A stretch of DNA of 64,000 nt from Nocardia sp. NBC_01327 (GTDB lineage Bacteria; Actinomycetota; Actinomycetes; Mycobacteriales; Mycobacteriaceae), in NCBI RefSeq assembly GCF_035958815.1, contig NZ_CP108383.1, forward strand, positions 2,170,001-2,234,000, written 5' to 3'. Numbering within the stretch: the first letter of the stretch is position 1; every line of letters begins with the position of its first letter. Made by a program: the position numbers and the translations under genes. Below the pieces are notes generated by a model, which did no database searches, was not told where the DNA came from, and saw only the letters and a list, made by a program, of their open reading frames with translations. Shown here in pieces: positions 15,452 to 23,521 of this stretch.

Positions 15452-16516
15452 CTACTGGGCGAGCGCGAAGCGAAGTGCGCCAATGGCTTCCAGGAGGACG
15501 GAGCTGCCGGTGCCGCCGAAGGCGGTGCCATAGATGATGCCGTGGATCAGGGACGGGTGGCGGCGGAGAGCTACTTGGACGCCGGACTGTTGGAGGCGGT
15601 GGGCGTAGTCCTCGCCTTCGTCGCGGAGGGGGTCGAAACCTGAGACCGCGACGTAGGTGGGCGGGAGGCCGGTGAAGGTAGGCGCAAGTAGCGGGGAGGC
15701 CCGGGGGTCGGTGGTGTGCACTGGGTTCGGCAGGTAGTTCTCGCGGAACCAATCCATGTGGGCCTCGGTCAGGACGTAGCCGTCGGAGAAGAGTGAATAC
15801 GAGCGGCGTTTGCGGGAGACGTCCGTGATGGGGCAGAACAGGAGCTGGAAAGCGGGCGGAAGGCCTGCCGCGGTGGCCTGCTGGGAGACGACCGCCGCCA
15901 GATTGCCGCCCGCGCTCTCACCCGCGACGACGATGCGATCGGGCAGTGCGCCGAGCGATTCGGCGTTCTCGCGGGCGAAGCGGTACGCCGACATCGCGTC
16001 GTCGACGGCCGCGGGGAACGGATGCTCGGGGGCGAGCCGATAGCCGACCGAGAGCACCGGGAATCCGGAGCGGTCGGCCAGGAAGCGGCAGACATTGTCG
16101 CAGGCGTCGATGCTGCCCACGGTCCAGCCGCCACCGTGGAAGAACACGATGAGGGCGCCGCCGGTGGACAGCTCCAGCGGGGTGTACAGCCGGGCGGGGA
16201 TCGGGCCGCCGTCCCCGTCGATCTCCAGATTCTCGACCCGGCGCTGCGGCAGTGCGCGGCCGAGCATGCGGCCGCCGAAGTTCATCGCCGATCTGGAGTA
16301 GCGAAGGGGGATGTCGCCCATGGGCTTTCGCGGCATCAGGCTGAACAATCCCATGGCCCGCCGCAGGCCGGGGTCGAGGGTCTGGCCGTCGATCACCACA
16401 TCGAAGTTCCGGAAGTTCTGCGGCCGAAGGACTTTCAGTAGGTGGGAGGAACCGCGCAGCAGCGCCCTGGCGATCCGATCCACACCCGGCGCCGGGGCGC
16501 TGTGCTGTGTGGTCAC
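15452..16516 (-). CDS. Alpha/beta hydrolase, hormone-sensitive lipase family esterase
   Basis: A 354-residue esterase of family IV. The oxyanion-hole motif HGGGW, the nucleophile elbow GESAGG, the acid (FDPLRDEGEDYA) and the C-terminal His (SLIHG) are all present. The GTG start at 16516 overlaps the TGA of the preceding SDR gene (GTGA), so translation is coupled. Behind a mycofactocin-type SDR and a flavin monooxygenase, its likely task is to cleave an ester made by Baeyer-Villiger oxidation (inference). The same gene types also sit together in the M. tuberculosis mymA operon. Confidence 0.88.
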   Translation of the reverse strand: MTTQHSAPAPGVDRIARALLRGSSHLLKVLRPQNFRNFDVVIDGQTLDPGLRRAMGLFSLMPRKPMGDIPLRYSRSAMNFGGRMLGRALPQRRVENLEIDGDGGPIPARLYTPLELSTGGALIVFFHGGGWTVGSIDACDNVCRFLADRSGFPVLSVGYRLAPEHPFPAAVDDAMSAYRFARENAESLGALPDRIVVAGESAGGNLAAVVSQQATAAGLPPAFQLLFCPITDVSRKRRSYSLFSDGYVLTEAHMDWFRENYLPNPVHTTDPRASPLLAPTFTGLPPTYVAVSGFDPLRDEGEDYAHRLQQSGVQVALRRHPSLIHGIIYGTAFGGTGSSVLLEAIGALRFALAQ

Positions 16517-17358
16517 CGGGCCAGGAACCCCTTGTCGACCGGAATCTGGGTGCCGGTGACAACCCGGGACCCGTCGCCCGCGAGCCACACCACCACATCC
16601 GAAATCTCTTCCGGCTCGACGAGGCCGTCGGCCTTGAGCAGGTTCGGGGTGTAGCTGTAGACGTAGGACGGGTACTGCTCGAACATCTTGTACATCGAGG
16701 TGTCATTGCCGAGCGGGGTATTGGTGCCGTAGGGGAGCAGCACATTCACCCGGATGCCGTATTCGCCGAGCTCGATGGCCAGCGATTTCGTCAGGCCCAC
16801 CACGCCGAATTTGCTTGCGGCGTAATGGCCGCAGCCCGGGGGCGCCTTGACCCCGGCCGAGGAGCTGATGGTCATAATCGAGCCGCCGTTTCCGGCCTCG
16901 ATCATGGCGGGCACCGTCGCCTTGATGGTGTTCCAGACGCCCGTCAGATTGATATCGACGGTCTCGGCGAACTGCTCCGCCGAGATCTCCCAGAGCCGGC
17001 CCCAGCTGCAGACGCCCGCATTGGCCACCACGATGTCGAGCCGCCCGAACTGGGCGATGGCCTCGGCCACCGCGCTCTGCTGACCTTCGAGGTCGCGAAC
17101 ATCGACCTGCTTGGTCAGGATATTGCCGCCCTCGGCCTTGACCAGCCGCGCGGTCTCCGCGAGATCCTCCGGCTCCGCCATCGAATACCCGCTGAACTCG
17201 GTATTCGTACAGGCGTCCACGGCAACGATATCCGCGCCGGCCCGGGCCAGACTCAGGACGTGCGAACGGCCCTGGCCGCGCGCCGCGCCGGTCACATAGG
17301 CGACCTTTCCGGTCAGGGTCTTCTCTTGCGGCGTAACGCCGGATGCTGCGACGGTCAT
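16513..17358 (-). CDS. Mycofactocin-coupled SDR family oxidoreductase
   Basis: A 281-residue short-chain dehydrogenase. The cofactor-binding motif is TGAARGQGR (residues 23-31) and the active site is HYAASKFG. The RGQGR form, the acidic VDAC after strand 2 and the extended loop rich in Glu are marks of the SDR subfamily that depends on mycofactocin and holds its NAD(H) tightly. It overlaps the flavin monooxygenase stop by 4 bp (ATGA) and the esterase start by 4 bp, so all three are coupled. Probable reaction: oxidation of a secondary alcohol to a ketone, with electrons going to mycofactocin made by the cluster about 2-8 kb away. Confidence 0.87.
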   Translation of the reverse strand: MTVAASGVTPQEKTLTGKVAYVTGAARGQGRSHVLSLARAGADIVAVDACTNTEFSGYSMAEPEDLAETARLVKAEGGNILTKQVDVRDLEGQQSAVAEAIAQFGRLDIVVANAGVCSWGRLWEISAEQFAETVDINLTGVWNTIKATVPAMIEAGNGGSIMTISSSAGVKAPPGCGHYAASKFGVVGLTKSLAIELGEYGIRVNVLLPYGTNTPLGNDTSMYKMFEQYPSYVYSYTPNLLKADGLVEPEEISDVVVWLAGDGSRVVTGTQIPVDKGFLAR

Positions 17359-18944
17359 GCACGTGCCTCGATTTCTTGTCGATCAGATGTGTCTTGTGCT
17401 GCGGGGGTGGACTGCGGTCCGCCACGGGCGAACTCGTAGTCGCTCAGTGGCGAACGCCTGCTGAACCACCAAGCGCCACTGATGGTTTGGGGTCGGTAGT
17501 AGACCGCGTCACCTTGCGAGTTGACGAAGTAGGTCCGGAGTCCCGGATTGCAGTCGACGGTGTAGGTGCGAATCAGCTTCTCGTTGCGGCGCATTCGGCC
17601 CACCCAGCGGTCGAATGCCGCGGGCCGCACCTGTGCCACGGTGGCTCTGCGCCGGGCGGCCTCGGAGATGATGCGGACGGCATGGCGTGCCGTCAGGTCG
17701 ATGAAGGTGTGCCAGGCGACACCGACATACCCCTGCGGAGCGACCAGGGCCCACCGGTTCGGAAAGCCGGAGTGGGCGCTGCCGCCGTAGCTGCGTAATC
17801 CATTGCGCCGGTAGTCTTCTGCGAGATCCAGTCCGGATGCGCCCACAATCCGTCCGGTGCGGTACGCCTCCGGATCGGTGAACAATTCGTAGCCGGTGGC
17901 CATCACGATCAGGTCGTAGGGCCGTTCGACGCCGTCCGTGGTGCGCATGCCGTCGGTGGTGACGCGCTCGATGGGGTCGGTGATCAGCGATACCGACGGC
18001 AAGGCCAGCGCCGGGAAGAAGGTGCTGCTGAGAATCGGCCGCTTGGCGAGGATCCCGTAGCCGGGGACCAGCGCCGCACGGTCGACCGGATTCGCGACCT
18101 CTCGGCGCAGCAGCAGCCGATACACCGACCGCCAGATCTTGTCGTACTGCGGCAATACCGTGGCGAGCAGCGAACGCGGAAGTTTCGGCAGCACATTGCA
18201 AATGAGCTGTAGCGGCAAATCCATCAGTGCCAGCACCACGCCGTTGAGCGCCGCGACAACACCGGGCAGCGCCAGCACCTTCTGCACCCGCGCCGAGATC
18301 TCTGCGTCCGGCTTGGGCAGAATCCAGGCCGGTGTGCGCTGGTAGACGTCGACCGACTGCGCCTCGCCCGCGATCGCCGAAAGTATCTGCACCGAACTGG
18401 ATCCGGTGCCGATCAGCGCCACTCGTTTTCCAGCGCAACTGTATTCGGGATCCCACGCATTGGGGCGCAGGATGGTGCCCGCGAACTCATCGGTCCCGGG
18501 TATCTGATCGCTGGACTTCGGATTGATGTACCCGCCCATCGCATTGATGACAAAGCGTGCCGTAACCGGCTGCTGCCCTGCGATATCGAGCACCCAGACC
18601 TGGTTGTGTTCATCCCAGACCTCGCGCTCCACGGCGGAGCCTCCGCGGAAGTGCGCGTACAGGCCGAGCCGCTGTGCGACCTCCCTGTTGTAGCGCTGAA
18701 TCTCCGGACCGTCGGGAAACAGCCTGGACCAGTCCGGTTTTCGGGCGAACGGGAACTGGTAGAACAGCGTCGGAACATCGACGGCGAGGCCGGGATAGAA
18801 ATTGTCCCGCCAGCTTCCGCCGAAATCATCGGCGCGCTCCAGTATGACGAAATTGGTGAGGCCGGCGCGCTGTAGATAGTGCGCGGCGGTTATTCCGCCC
18901 GGTCCGGCCCCGATGATGGCGACTTCGAAATAGTCACTTGCCAT
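17355..18944 (-). CDS. Flavin-containing monooxygenase, Baeyer-Villiger type
   Basis: A 529-residue class B flavoprotein monooxygenase. FAD-binding GAGPGG is at 12-17 and NADPH-binding GTGSSS at 179-184. The Baeyer-Villiger fingerprint FxGxxxHxxxW is recognisable at 154-164 (FAGTILRPNAW), but the central His is Arg160. This could alter cofactor handling or mark an N- or S-oxidising relative. It is the second gene of the TetR operon. A membrane-binding C-terminus is not evident. Together with the SDR and esterase it forms a ketone-oxidising module. Confidence 0.88.
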   Translation of the reverse strand: MASDYFEVAIIGAGPGGITAAHYLQRAGLTNFVILERADDFGGSWRDNFYPGLAVDVPTLFYQFPFARKPDWSRLFPDGPEIQRYNREVAQRLGLYAHFRGGSAVEREVWDEHNQVWVLDIAGQQPVTARFVINAMGGYINPKSSDQIPGTDEFAGTILRPNAWDPEYSCAGKRVALIGTGSSSVQILSAIAGEAQSVDVYQRTPAWILPKPDAEISARVQKVLALPGVVAALNGVVLALMDLPLQLICNVLPKLPRSLLATVLPQYDKIWRSVYRLLLRREVANPVDRAALVPGYGILAKRPILSSTFFPALALPSVSLITDPIERVTTDGMRTTDGVERPYDLIVMATGYELFTDPEAYRTGRIVGASGLDLAEDYRRNGLRSYGGSAHSGFPNRWALVAPQGYVGVAWHTFIDLTARHAVRIISEAARRRATVAQVRPAAFDRWVGRMRRNEKLIRTYTVDCNPGLRTYFVNSQGDAVYYRPQTISGAWWFSRRSPLSDYEFARGGPQSTPAAQDTSDRQEIEARA

Positions 18945-18967
18945 CCGTTGTACATCCTTCCACGTGA

Positions 18968-19567
18968 TCAGCGCGGGGCAAGTCCATTGATCAAGAGATC
19001 GCCGGTGTGCCGCGCCATATCGTCCGCACTGTCGAAGCCGAGCACGACAGACGGGAGTATTTCCAAGCTGAGCAATACCCGGACGATCCAATCGCCGGCA
19101 TGCATGGGATTCATTGCGCTGTCGACCTCGCCGCGTTCCTGTGCGGCTATGACGAGGGGGGCCCAGAAGCCGGCCCAGCGGTAGACGAGGTTTTCGCCGT
19201 AGTGCTCCAGGAGAATCGCGATGACGCTCTCGGTGCGCAGCGGGGGAGCGAGCACCTGCGGAGTATTCATGTGCTCGTAGATCATTGCGACCGCCGCGCC
19301 CACCTGATCACGCAGGGTGACCCGGGGTTCGACAATGGTCGCCAAGCCGTCGATGAATGCGTCGCAGATATACGCCAGGCCCGCATTGAGTGCGGTTTCC
19401 TTATCGCCGAAGCAGTTGTACACCGTTCCGCGGGATACCCCGGCGGCCTTGGCGACATCGGTCAGCCGGAATCCGCGGACACCGAATCGCTGAACACACT
19501 CCGCAGCACCGGCAACCAAGTCATTCGGAAAGTCTTCGGTTGCCGTACGCTCCATCGCGTTGTTCAT
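18968..19567 (-). CDS. TetR family regulator of the monooxygenase operon
   Basis: A 199-residue TetR protein. The helix-turn-helix is RLTDVAKAAGVSRGTVYNCF at about 36-55. The ATG at 19567 is preferred over GTG 19576 because the latter lies inside the palindrome. It is the first gene of the operon with the monooxygenase, SDR and esterase, so it probably represses its own operon through the inverted repeat at 19569-19595. The effector may be the substrate alcohol or ketone (inference). Confidence 0.87.
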   Translation of the reverse strand: MNNAMERTATEDFPNDLVAGAAECVQRFGVRGFRLTDVAKAAGVSRGTVYNCFGDKETALNAGLAYICDAFIDGLATIVEPRVTLRDQVGAAVAMIYEHMNTPQVLAPPLRTESVIAILLEHYGENLVYRWAGFWAPLVIAAQERGEVDSAMNPMHAGDWIVRVLLSLEILPSVVLGFDSADDMARHTGDLLINGLAPR

Positions 19568-19568
19568 G

Positions 19569-19595
19569 TTGAACACTTTACGTCAAAGTGTTCAA
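19569..19595. promoter_or_regulatory. TetR operator: perfect 11-bp inverted repeat
   Basis: TTGAACACTTT and AAAGTGTTCAA flank ACGTC, ending two bases before the ATG of the TetR gene. A perfect 27-bp dyad at this place is a strong sign of an autorepressor site. Confidence 0.8.
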
Positions 19596-19636
19596 AGAGG
19601 TCAATGCCCAATCCTCGAACGGATTCGTATTCTCGG

Positions 19637-20827
19637 CTACGGCAACATATTTCGAACAGCGCCCAGTTCTCGGCCGAATCCGGGTGGAACGACCAGGTCG
19701 TCCGGAGTCAGCTCGTGCACACTGCTCCGGCCCAGACCGCGCAACGCGGAATCGATTCCGCTGCTGAGAATGTCGAGCACATTCTCGACACCCGGCTGAC
19801 CCGCGCTCGCCAGACCCCAGAGATACGCCCGCCCGATCATGACCGCGCGGGCGCCGAGCGCGAGCGCCTTCACCACATCGCCGCCGCGCCGGATACCGCC
19901 GTCGAGTACCACTTCGATCTGGTCGCCGACTGCCGCCGCGACGGCGGGGAGCGCTCGAATCGAGGCGGGCGTGGTGTCGAGGTTATTGCCGCCATGATTG
20001 GACACCGAGATCGCGGCGGCACCCGTATCGACCGCGCGTTGGGCGTCGTCGACTCGCATGACGCCCTTGAGAAGTACCGGGCCCGACCACTGTTCGACCA
20101 GCCAGCGAATATCCTCCCAGGTGGGCGGGGTGGTCTGCATCCATTCCCCGTAGGCCTCGAAGAAGGTCGGCGAGGGTTGGCCGGGGATGCCCATATTGGG
20201 GACCGTGAGGTCGGGGATGCGACCGGACTTCACGAAGGTCGACAGCCAGCGGGGATGGGTGAGCGCCTGCGGACCGTAGTGGATGAGCGCCTTGAGATCG
20301 ACTCGTTCCGGGATCGCCGGGCTACCCCAATCGCGGCCGTGACTGAACGACCAGTCCAGTGTGACAATCAGGCCGACAACCCCGGCGGCCTTCGCGCGTT
20401 CCATGCGCTGCAGCAGCTGATCCTTGTCGCCGGACCAGTAGATCTGCAGCAGTGTGCGCGGATTCGCGGCGGTGACCTCCTCCACGGACTTGCCCGCGAA
20501 GGAACTCAGTCCCACCAGGGTGCCGCGGGCGGCCGCCGCGCGTGCGACGGCCACCTCGCCGTCGGGGTGAATCGCCTGCGCTCCGACCGGAGAGATGATG
20601 ACCGGCAACGAGATCTGCTGTCCGAGCACGGTGGTGGACAGATCGCGATGTTCGGTCTGCCCGACCAGATGCGGTGCGAAACCCAGCTCGCCGAACGCCG
20701 CGATATTGTCCCGCAGGGTGATTCCGGATTCCGAGCCGGCTATCAGTGCGCCGTACACCGATTTCGGCAGGCGGCGTTCGGCGCGGCGTTGCGCCTCGGC
20801 CACTGTCTCGAACCAGAGGTTGGCCAT
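19637..20827 (-). CDS. mftD: Mycofactocin biosynthesis FMN-dependent deaminase MftD
   Basis: A 396-residue FMN enzyme of the lactate dehydrogenase / glycolate oxidase fold. MftD turns the amino-dimethyl-pyrrolidinone AHDP into premycofactocin by oxidative deamination. The FMN-binding beta-barrel motifs are clear: IISPVGAQAIHP, VTLDWSFSHGRDW, GAAAISVSNHGGNNLD with the active-site His, and VVLDGGIRRGGDV. The ATG overlaps the mftF stop as TAATG, so it is the last gene of the coupled chain. In M. tuberculosis mftD follows mftC directly; here it has moved to the end of the operon. Confidence 0.95.
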   Translation of the reverse strand: MANLWFETVAEAQRRAERRLPKSVYGALIAGSESGITLRDNIAAFGELGFAPHLVGQTEHRDLSTTVLGQQISLPVIISPVGAQAIHPDGEVAVARAAAARGTLVGLSSFAGKSVEEVTAANPRTLLQIYWSGDKDQLLQRMERAKAAGVVGLIVTLDWSFSHGRDWGSPAIPERVDLKALIHYGPQALTHPRWLSTFVKSGRIPDLTVPNMGIPGQPSPTFFEAYGEWMQTTPPTWEDIRWLVEQWSGPVLLKGVMRVDDAQRAVDTGAAAISVSNHGGNNLDTTPASIRALPAVAAAVGDQIEVVLDGGIRRGGDVVKALALGARAVMIGRAYLWGLASAGQPGVENVLDILSSGIDSALRGLGRSSVHELTPDDLVVPPGFGRELGAVRNMLP

Positions 20828-22290
20828 TACTTGGATCCCTTCATTGTCGATTGTGCGGCCGATCGTGCTGTCGCAGCGCCGATTCGGCGGGGCGGTCGAG
20901 CGAGGATCGGCCGGATCGGCACGGTGGTGCGGTATCGGAGGCAACCCGCCCAGACGCCCGCGCCGTAGGCGGCGTGGTCGGCGAGCTGCCCGAGTGTGAA
21001 GCGAATCGGGTCCAGTCTCGGTCGACGCTGGAAATACGTGGTCAAGGGGGTGCCCAGCAGCAGCGAGGCGATGGCCGCACGGGCCAGTCGGCGTGGTGCC
21101 GGTCTGCCCGGACTGCGGAGCAGCAGTGCGCCGAGAACCGGTCCGCTGAACTGAATCATGAAGCGCCCCAGGCCTAGCCAAGTCTGTTGCAGGCCGGTGC
21201 CGGTGGTCGCGAGCGTGCCTGTGGTGGGCAGTCCGGCTCGGCGCAGTGCGCTTCGGGTGGCCCACAGCGACAGTCCGAAAGCCGCGGCGGTCGGCGCCGG
21301 TCGCCCGGTGACTGCGGCGAGCACGGTGGCGGTATGCCACGGGTGCACGACGAGTGGAGCCATGGCGTTCGGATGTCGTTGCGCCAGTGGCGCTGCCGAG
21401 GTTCCGTAGCGGAATCGCCTGGCCAGCAATTCCGGCCAGTGCTGCGGCTCCCGGTGGTGCACCTGGACGGCCGGGACGTAGCGGATGCGCAACCCCGCCT
21501 CGTGCAGCCGCCAGATCAGGTCGACGTCTTCGCCGTAGCGCAGGCGCTCGTCGAATAGGCCGATGTCGCGCAATGCTTCTCGGCGCACAATTAGCGCGGC
21601 ACTGGGTACGTAGGAGATTCGGGAACCCGGTAGCACGCGGCCCTCGGCCGCACCCATATCCAAGCTGCCCGAGACCTCGCCGTAGCGCCCGGCCGACGTT
21701 GTCGCGTCCAGGGCGAGGACGCGCGGAGCGACGGCCGCTACCAGCGGGTCGGCGAAATGCGGGGCGAGTTTCTCGATCCAGCCTGTGGTGGCGATGCAGT
21801 CACTGTCGAGAAAGGCGACCAACTCTGTGCTGATCGAGTGCAGGCCGGTGTTGCGGGCTGCGGCGGGGCCGCCGCAGCGCGGGCGGTGCACCACCGTGGA
21901 CGAACGTGCGGTGGCGATGTCCGCCAGTGCATTTCGGTCCTGCGAGCCGTCGTCCACCACCACGGTGGGATACGCCCCGTCGAGTGACGCCAGGCATTGC
22001 CGGAGCATCTCAGCCCGATCCTTGACCGGGATGACAACGGTCACGGAGTAGGCGGTGTCCGGTACCGGAGGTCGTGGATGTGCCAGGCCTACATCGGTGA
22101 GACGGCGTGCCAGGGCCGCTCCGGCGGCGGAACGCACAGGGCCGCTGCACAATTCGGACCACGCAGTGCGTCCGCGCGGTGACAGCCGCAGCACCTTTAC
22201 CGGCGATCCGCCACGCAGGGTATCGGTGTCGACCTGCACGGTGTCGGCATCGATCGCAAGGTGAAAGCCCTGCGGCAGTCCGGTATTCAC
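20827..22290 (-). CDS. mftF: Mycofactocin glycosyltransferase MftF
   Basis: A 487-residue family 2 glycosyltransferase that adds beta-1,4-linked glucose units to premycofactocin. The GT-A domain (about 80-310) shows VTVVIPVKDRAEMLRQCL, the acidic pair TVVVDDGSQD, the DxD-like LVAFLDSDC and the late EDVDLIWRLHEAG. The C-terminal 150 residues are hydrophobic and probably membrane-bound. The start is a GTG overlapping the SDR stop (GTGA). The first 75 residues (GFHLAIDADTVQVD) match the small N-terminal domain of MftF. Confidence 0.95.
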   Translation of the reverse strand: MNTGLPQGFHLAIDADTVQVDTDTLRGGSPVKVLRLSPRGRTAWSELCSGPVRSAAGAALARRLTDVGLAHPRPPVPDTAYSVTVVIPVKDRAEMLRQCLASLDGAYPTVVVDDGSQDRNALADIATARSSTVVHRPRCGGPAAARNTGLHSISTELVAFLDSDCIATTGWIEKLAPHFADPLVAAVAPRVLALDATTSAGRYGEVSGSLDMGAAEGRVLPGSRISYVPSAALIVRREALRDIGLFDERLRYGEDVDLIWRLHEAGLRIRYVPAVQVHHREPQHWPELLARRFRYGTSAAPLAQRHPNAMAPLVVHPWHTATVLAAVTGRPAPTAAAFGLSLWATRSALRRAGLPTTGTLATTGTGLQQTWLGLGRFMIQFSGPVLGALLLRSPGRPAPRRLARAAIASLLLGTPLTTYFQRRPRLDPIRFTLGQLADHAAYGAGVWAGCLRYRTTVPIRPILARPPRRIGAATARSAAQSTMKGSK

Positions 22291-23096
22291 AGCGCCAGCC
22301 CGCCGTCGACGGGCAATACCGCGCCCGTGATGCCACTGGCGGCAGGGGAGGCGAGGAAGGCCAGCGCGGCCGCGATCTCCCGCGGATCGAGCAGTCGCCC
22401 GATCGGCTGCTGTGCGGCGAAGGCGGCAGGGCCGGACAGGTCGTAGAGCCGTGCGCTCTCGGCCAGAATCGGAGTATCGGTCGATCCCGGACTGACGGCA
22501 TTGGCGGTGATGCCGGTGCCGCCCAGCTCGACGGCCAGCGCCCGAATCAGCCCGGCCACACCCGCTTTGGCGGCGCAGTAGGCCGCCAGCATCGGCAGCC
22601 CGCTGGTCGCGGCCGCGGAGGCGACGGCCAGAAAACGCCCCGAGCGCGGTTCCGGCTGCCGCAGCAGCGCCGGAATCACAGCCCGCGCAAGAGATATCAC
22701 CCCACCGAGATTGACATCGAGCACAGCCTTCTCCTGCGCCTCCGGCATCTCCCACAGCGGAACACCACCGGCGATCACACCGGCGCAGGCAACCCCGGCG
22801 TCCATCCGCCCCCAACGCCGCTGCGCCTCGTCCACGGCCGCCTGCAGGGCATCACAATCCCGAACATCCGCGCGGTAGTGGTGAATCCGCCCCGAATCCC
22901 CGGCGAGCACACGCCCCTGCGCGACCACGTCATCGAGATCGGCCTCCGTAGCCATCGGATACGGCAGCGCCGAATCGTCCGCCACGCAGTCAACCGCCAG
23001 CACCGACCACCCAGCCGTGATCAGCGCCATTGTCGTAGCCGCCCCGATCCCGCGCGCCGCACCGGTCACCACCGCCACCCGCCCGCTCACGGCCAC
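22287..23096 (-). CDS. Mycofactocin-coupled SDR oxidoreductase within the mft cluster
   Basis: A 269-residue SDR starting at GTG. It has VVTGAARGIG near the start, an acidic VDC after strand 2, AYCAAKAGV as active site, and SPGSTDTP in the substrate loop. SDRs of this subtype occur inside mft loci in several actinobacteria and are taken to be mycofactocin-dependent. It begins 10 bp inside the end of the preceding repeat ORF and its TGA overlaps the mftF start, so it belongs to the coupled operon. The substrate is not known. Confidence 0.85.
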   Translation of the reverse strand: MAVSGRVAVVTGAARGIGAATTMALITAGWSVLAVDCVADDSALPYPMATEADLDDVVAQGRVLAGDSGRIHHYRADVRDCDALQAAVDEAQRRWGRMDAGVACAGVIAGGVPLWEMPEAQEKAVLDVNLGGVISLARAVIPALLRQPEPRSGRFLAVASAAATSGLPMLAAYCAAKAGVAGLIRALAVELGGTGITANAVSPGSTDTPILAESARLYDLSGPAAFAAQQPIGRLLDPREIAAALAFLASPAASGITGAVLPVDGGLAL

Positions 23097-23521
23097 GCCG
23101 ATTCACTGGACGCCGCAGCCACGCCCGCAACAGCCACGCTCGCAACAGCCGCGCTCGCAACAGTCACGTTCGCGGGAGCCACGCCCGCAACAGTCACGCT
23201 CGTGGGAGCCATACCCGCAACAGCCACGTTCGCGGGAGCCACGCCCGCAACAGTCACGTTCGCGGGAGCCATACCCGCAACAGTCACGTTCGCGGGAGCC
23301 ATACCCGCAACAGCCACGCTCACGGCGGCCATACCCGCCGTAGCTCCCCGTCGAGTTATGGACCCTCTGACTCGAGCGTGGTGGTGGGTCGTCGGGCGCT
23401 GCGCCAGAGCGGGCTTCGGAAGGCCCGCAGCGGTCGGGGCGCAGCGTGTGCCGGGCTCGGTACGGCTGCTCGCGAGGTAGTCGGCCATACCGCGCGCGCT
23501 GGCCGTGACTGTTCGCGTCAT
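23087..23521 (-). CDS. Decapeptide-repeat ORF in the mycofactocin operon, function unknown
   Basis: A 144-residue reading frame. Its ATG overlaps the mftE stop as TGATG and its TGA lies 10 bp inside the following SDR gene, exactly the coupling seen between the other genes here. If it is not coding, the operon has one 424-bp hole. Residues 1-65 are unremarkable (MADYLASSRTEPGTR, then PTTHHHARVRG). Residues about 66-135 are seven tandem copies of a decapeptide close to MAPANVTVAG. There is no signal peptide, no transmembrane helix of normal character and no known domain. It could be a structural or scaffold protein, or a minisatellite that happens to stay open. Codon choice alone does not settle it. 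Confidence 0.45.
   Translation of the reverse strand: MTRTVTASARGMADYLASSRTEPGTRCAPTAAGLPKPALAQRPTTHHHARVRGSITRRGATAGMAAVSVAVAGMAPANVTVAGMAPANVTVAGVAPANVAVAGMAPTSVTVAGVAPANVTVASAAVASVAVAGVAAASSESAWP
23161..23340. repeat. 30-bp tandem repeat (minisatellite), about six units
   Basis: Six contiguous units of 30 bp built on CAGTCACGTTCGCGGGAGCC plus ATACCCGCAA, the last one degenerate. Shorter 15-bp relatives lie just before (about 23116-23160). There are no spacers. The unit length keeps the minus-strand frame. Confidence 0.9.

Noticed and set aside
19007..20968. A 653-residue plus-strand frame over the TetR and mftD genes
   Set aside because: It spans two genes on the other strand and reads through the TetR operator; no domains.
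23101..23340. Possible CRISPR array
   Set aside because: The 30-bp units are contiguous with no unique spacers, and no cas genes are nearby. It is a tandem minisatellite.
22107..23480. A 457-residue plus-strand frame crossing the repeat region
   Set aside because: It is antisense to mftF and the SDR and mostly Arg/Pro/Gln-rich; the minus-strand frame fits the operon far better.
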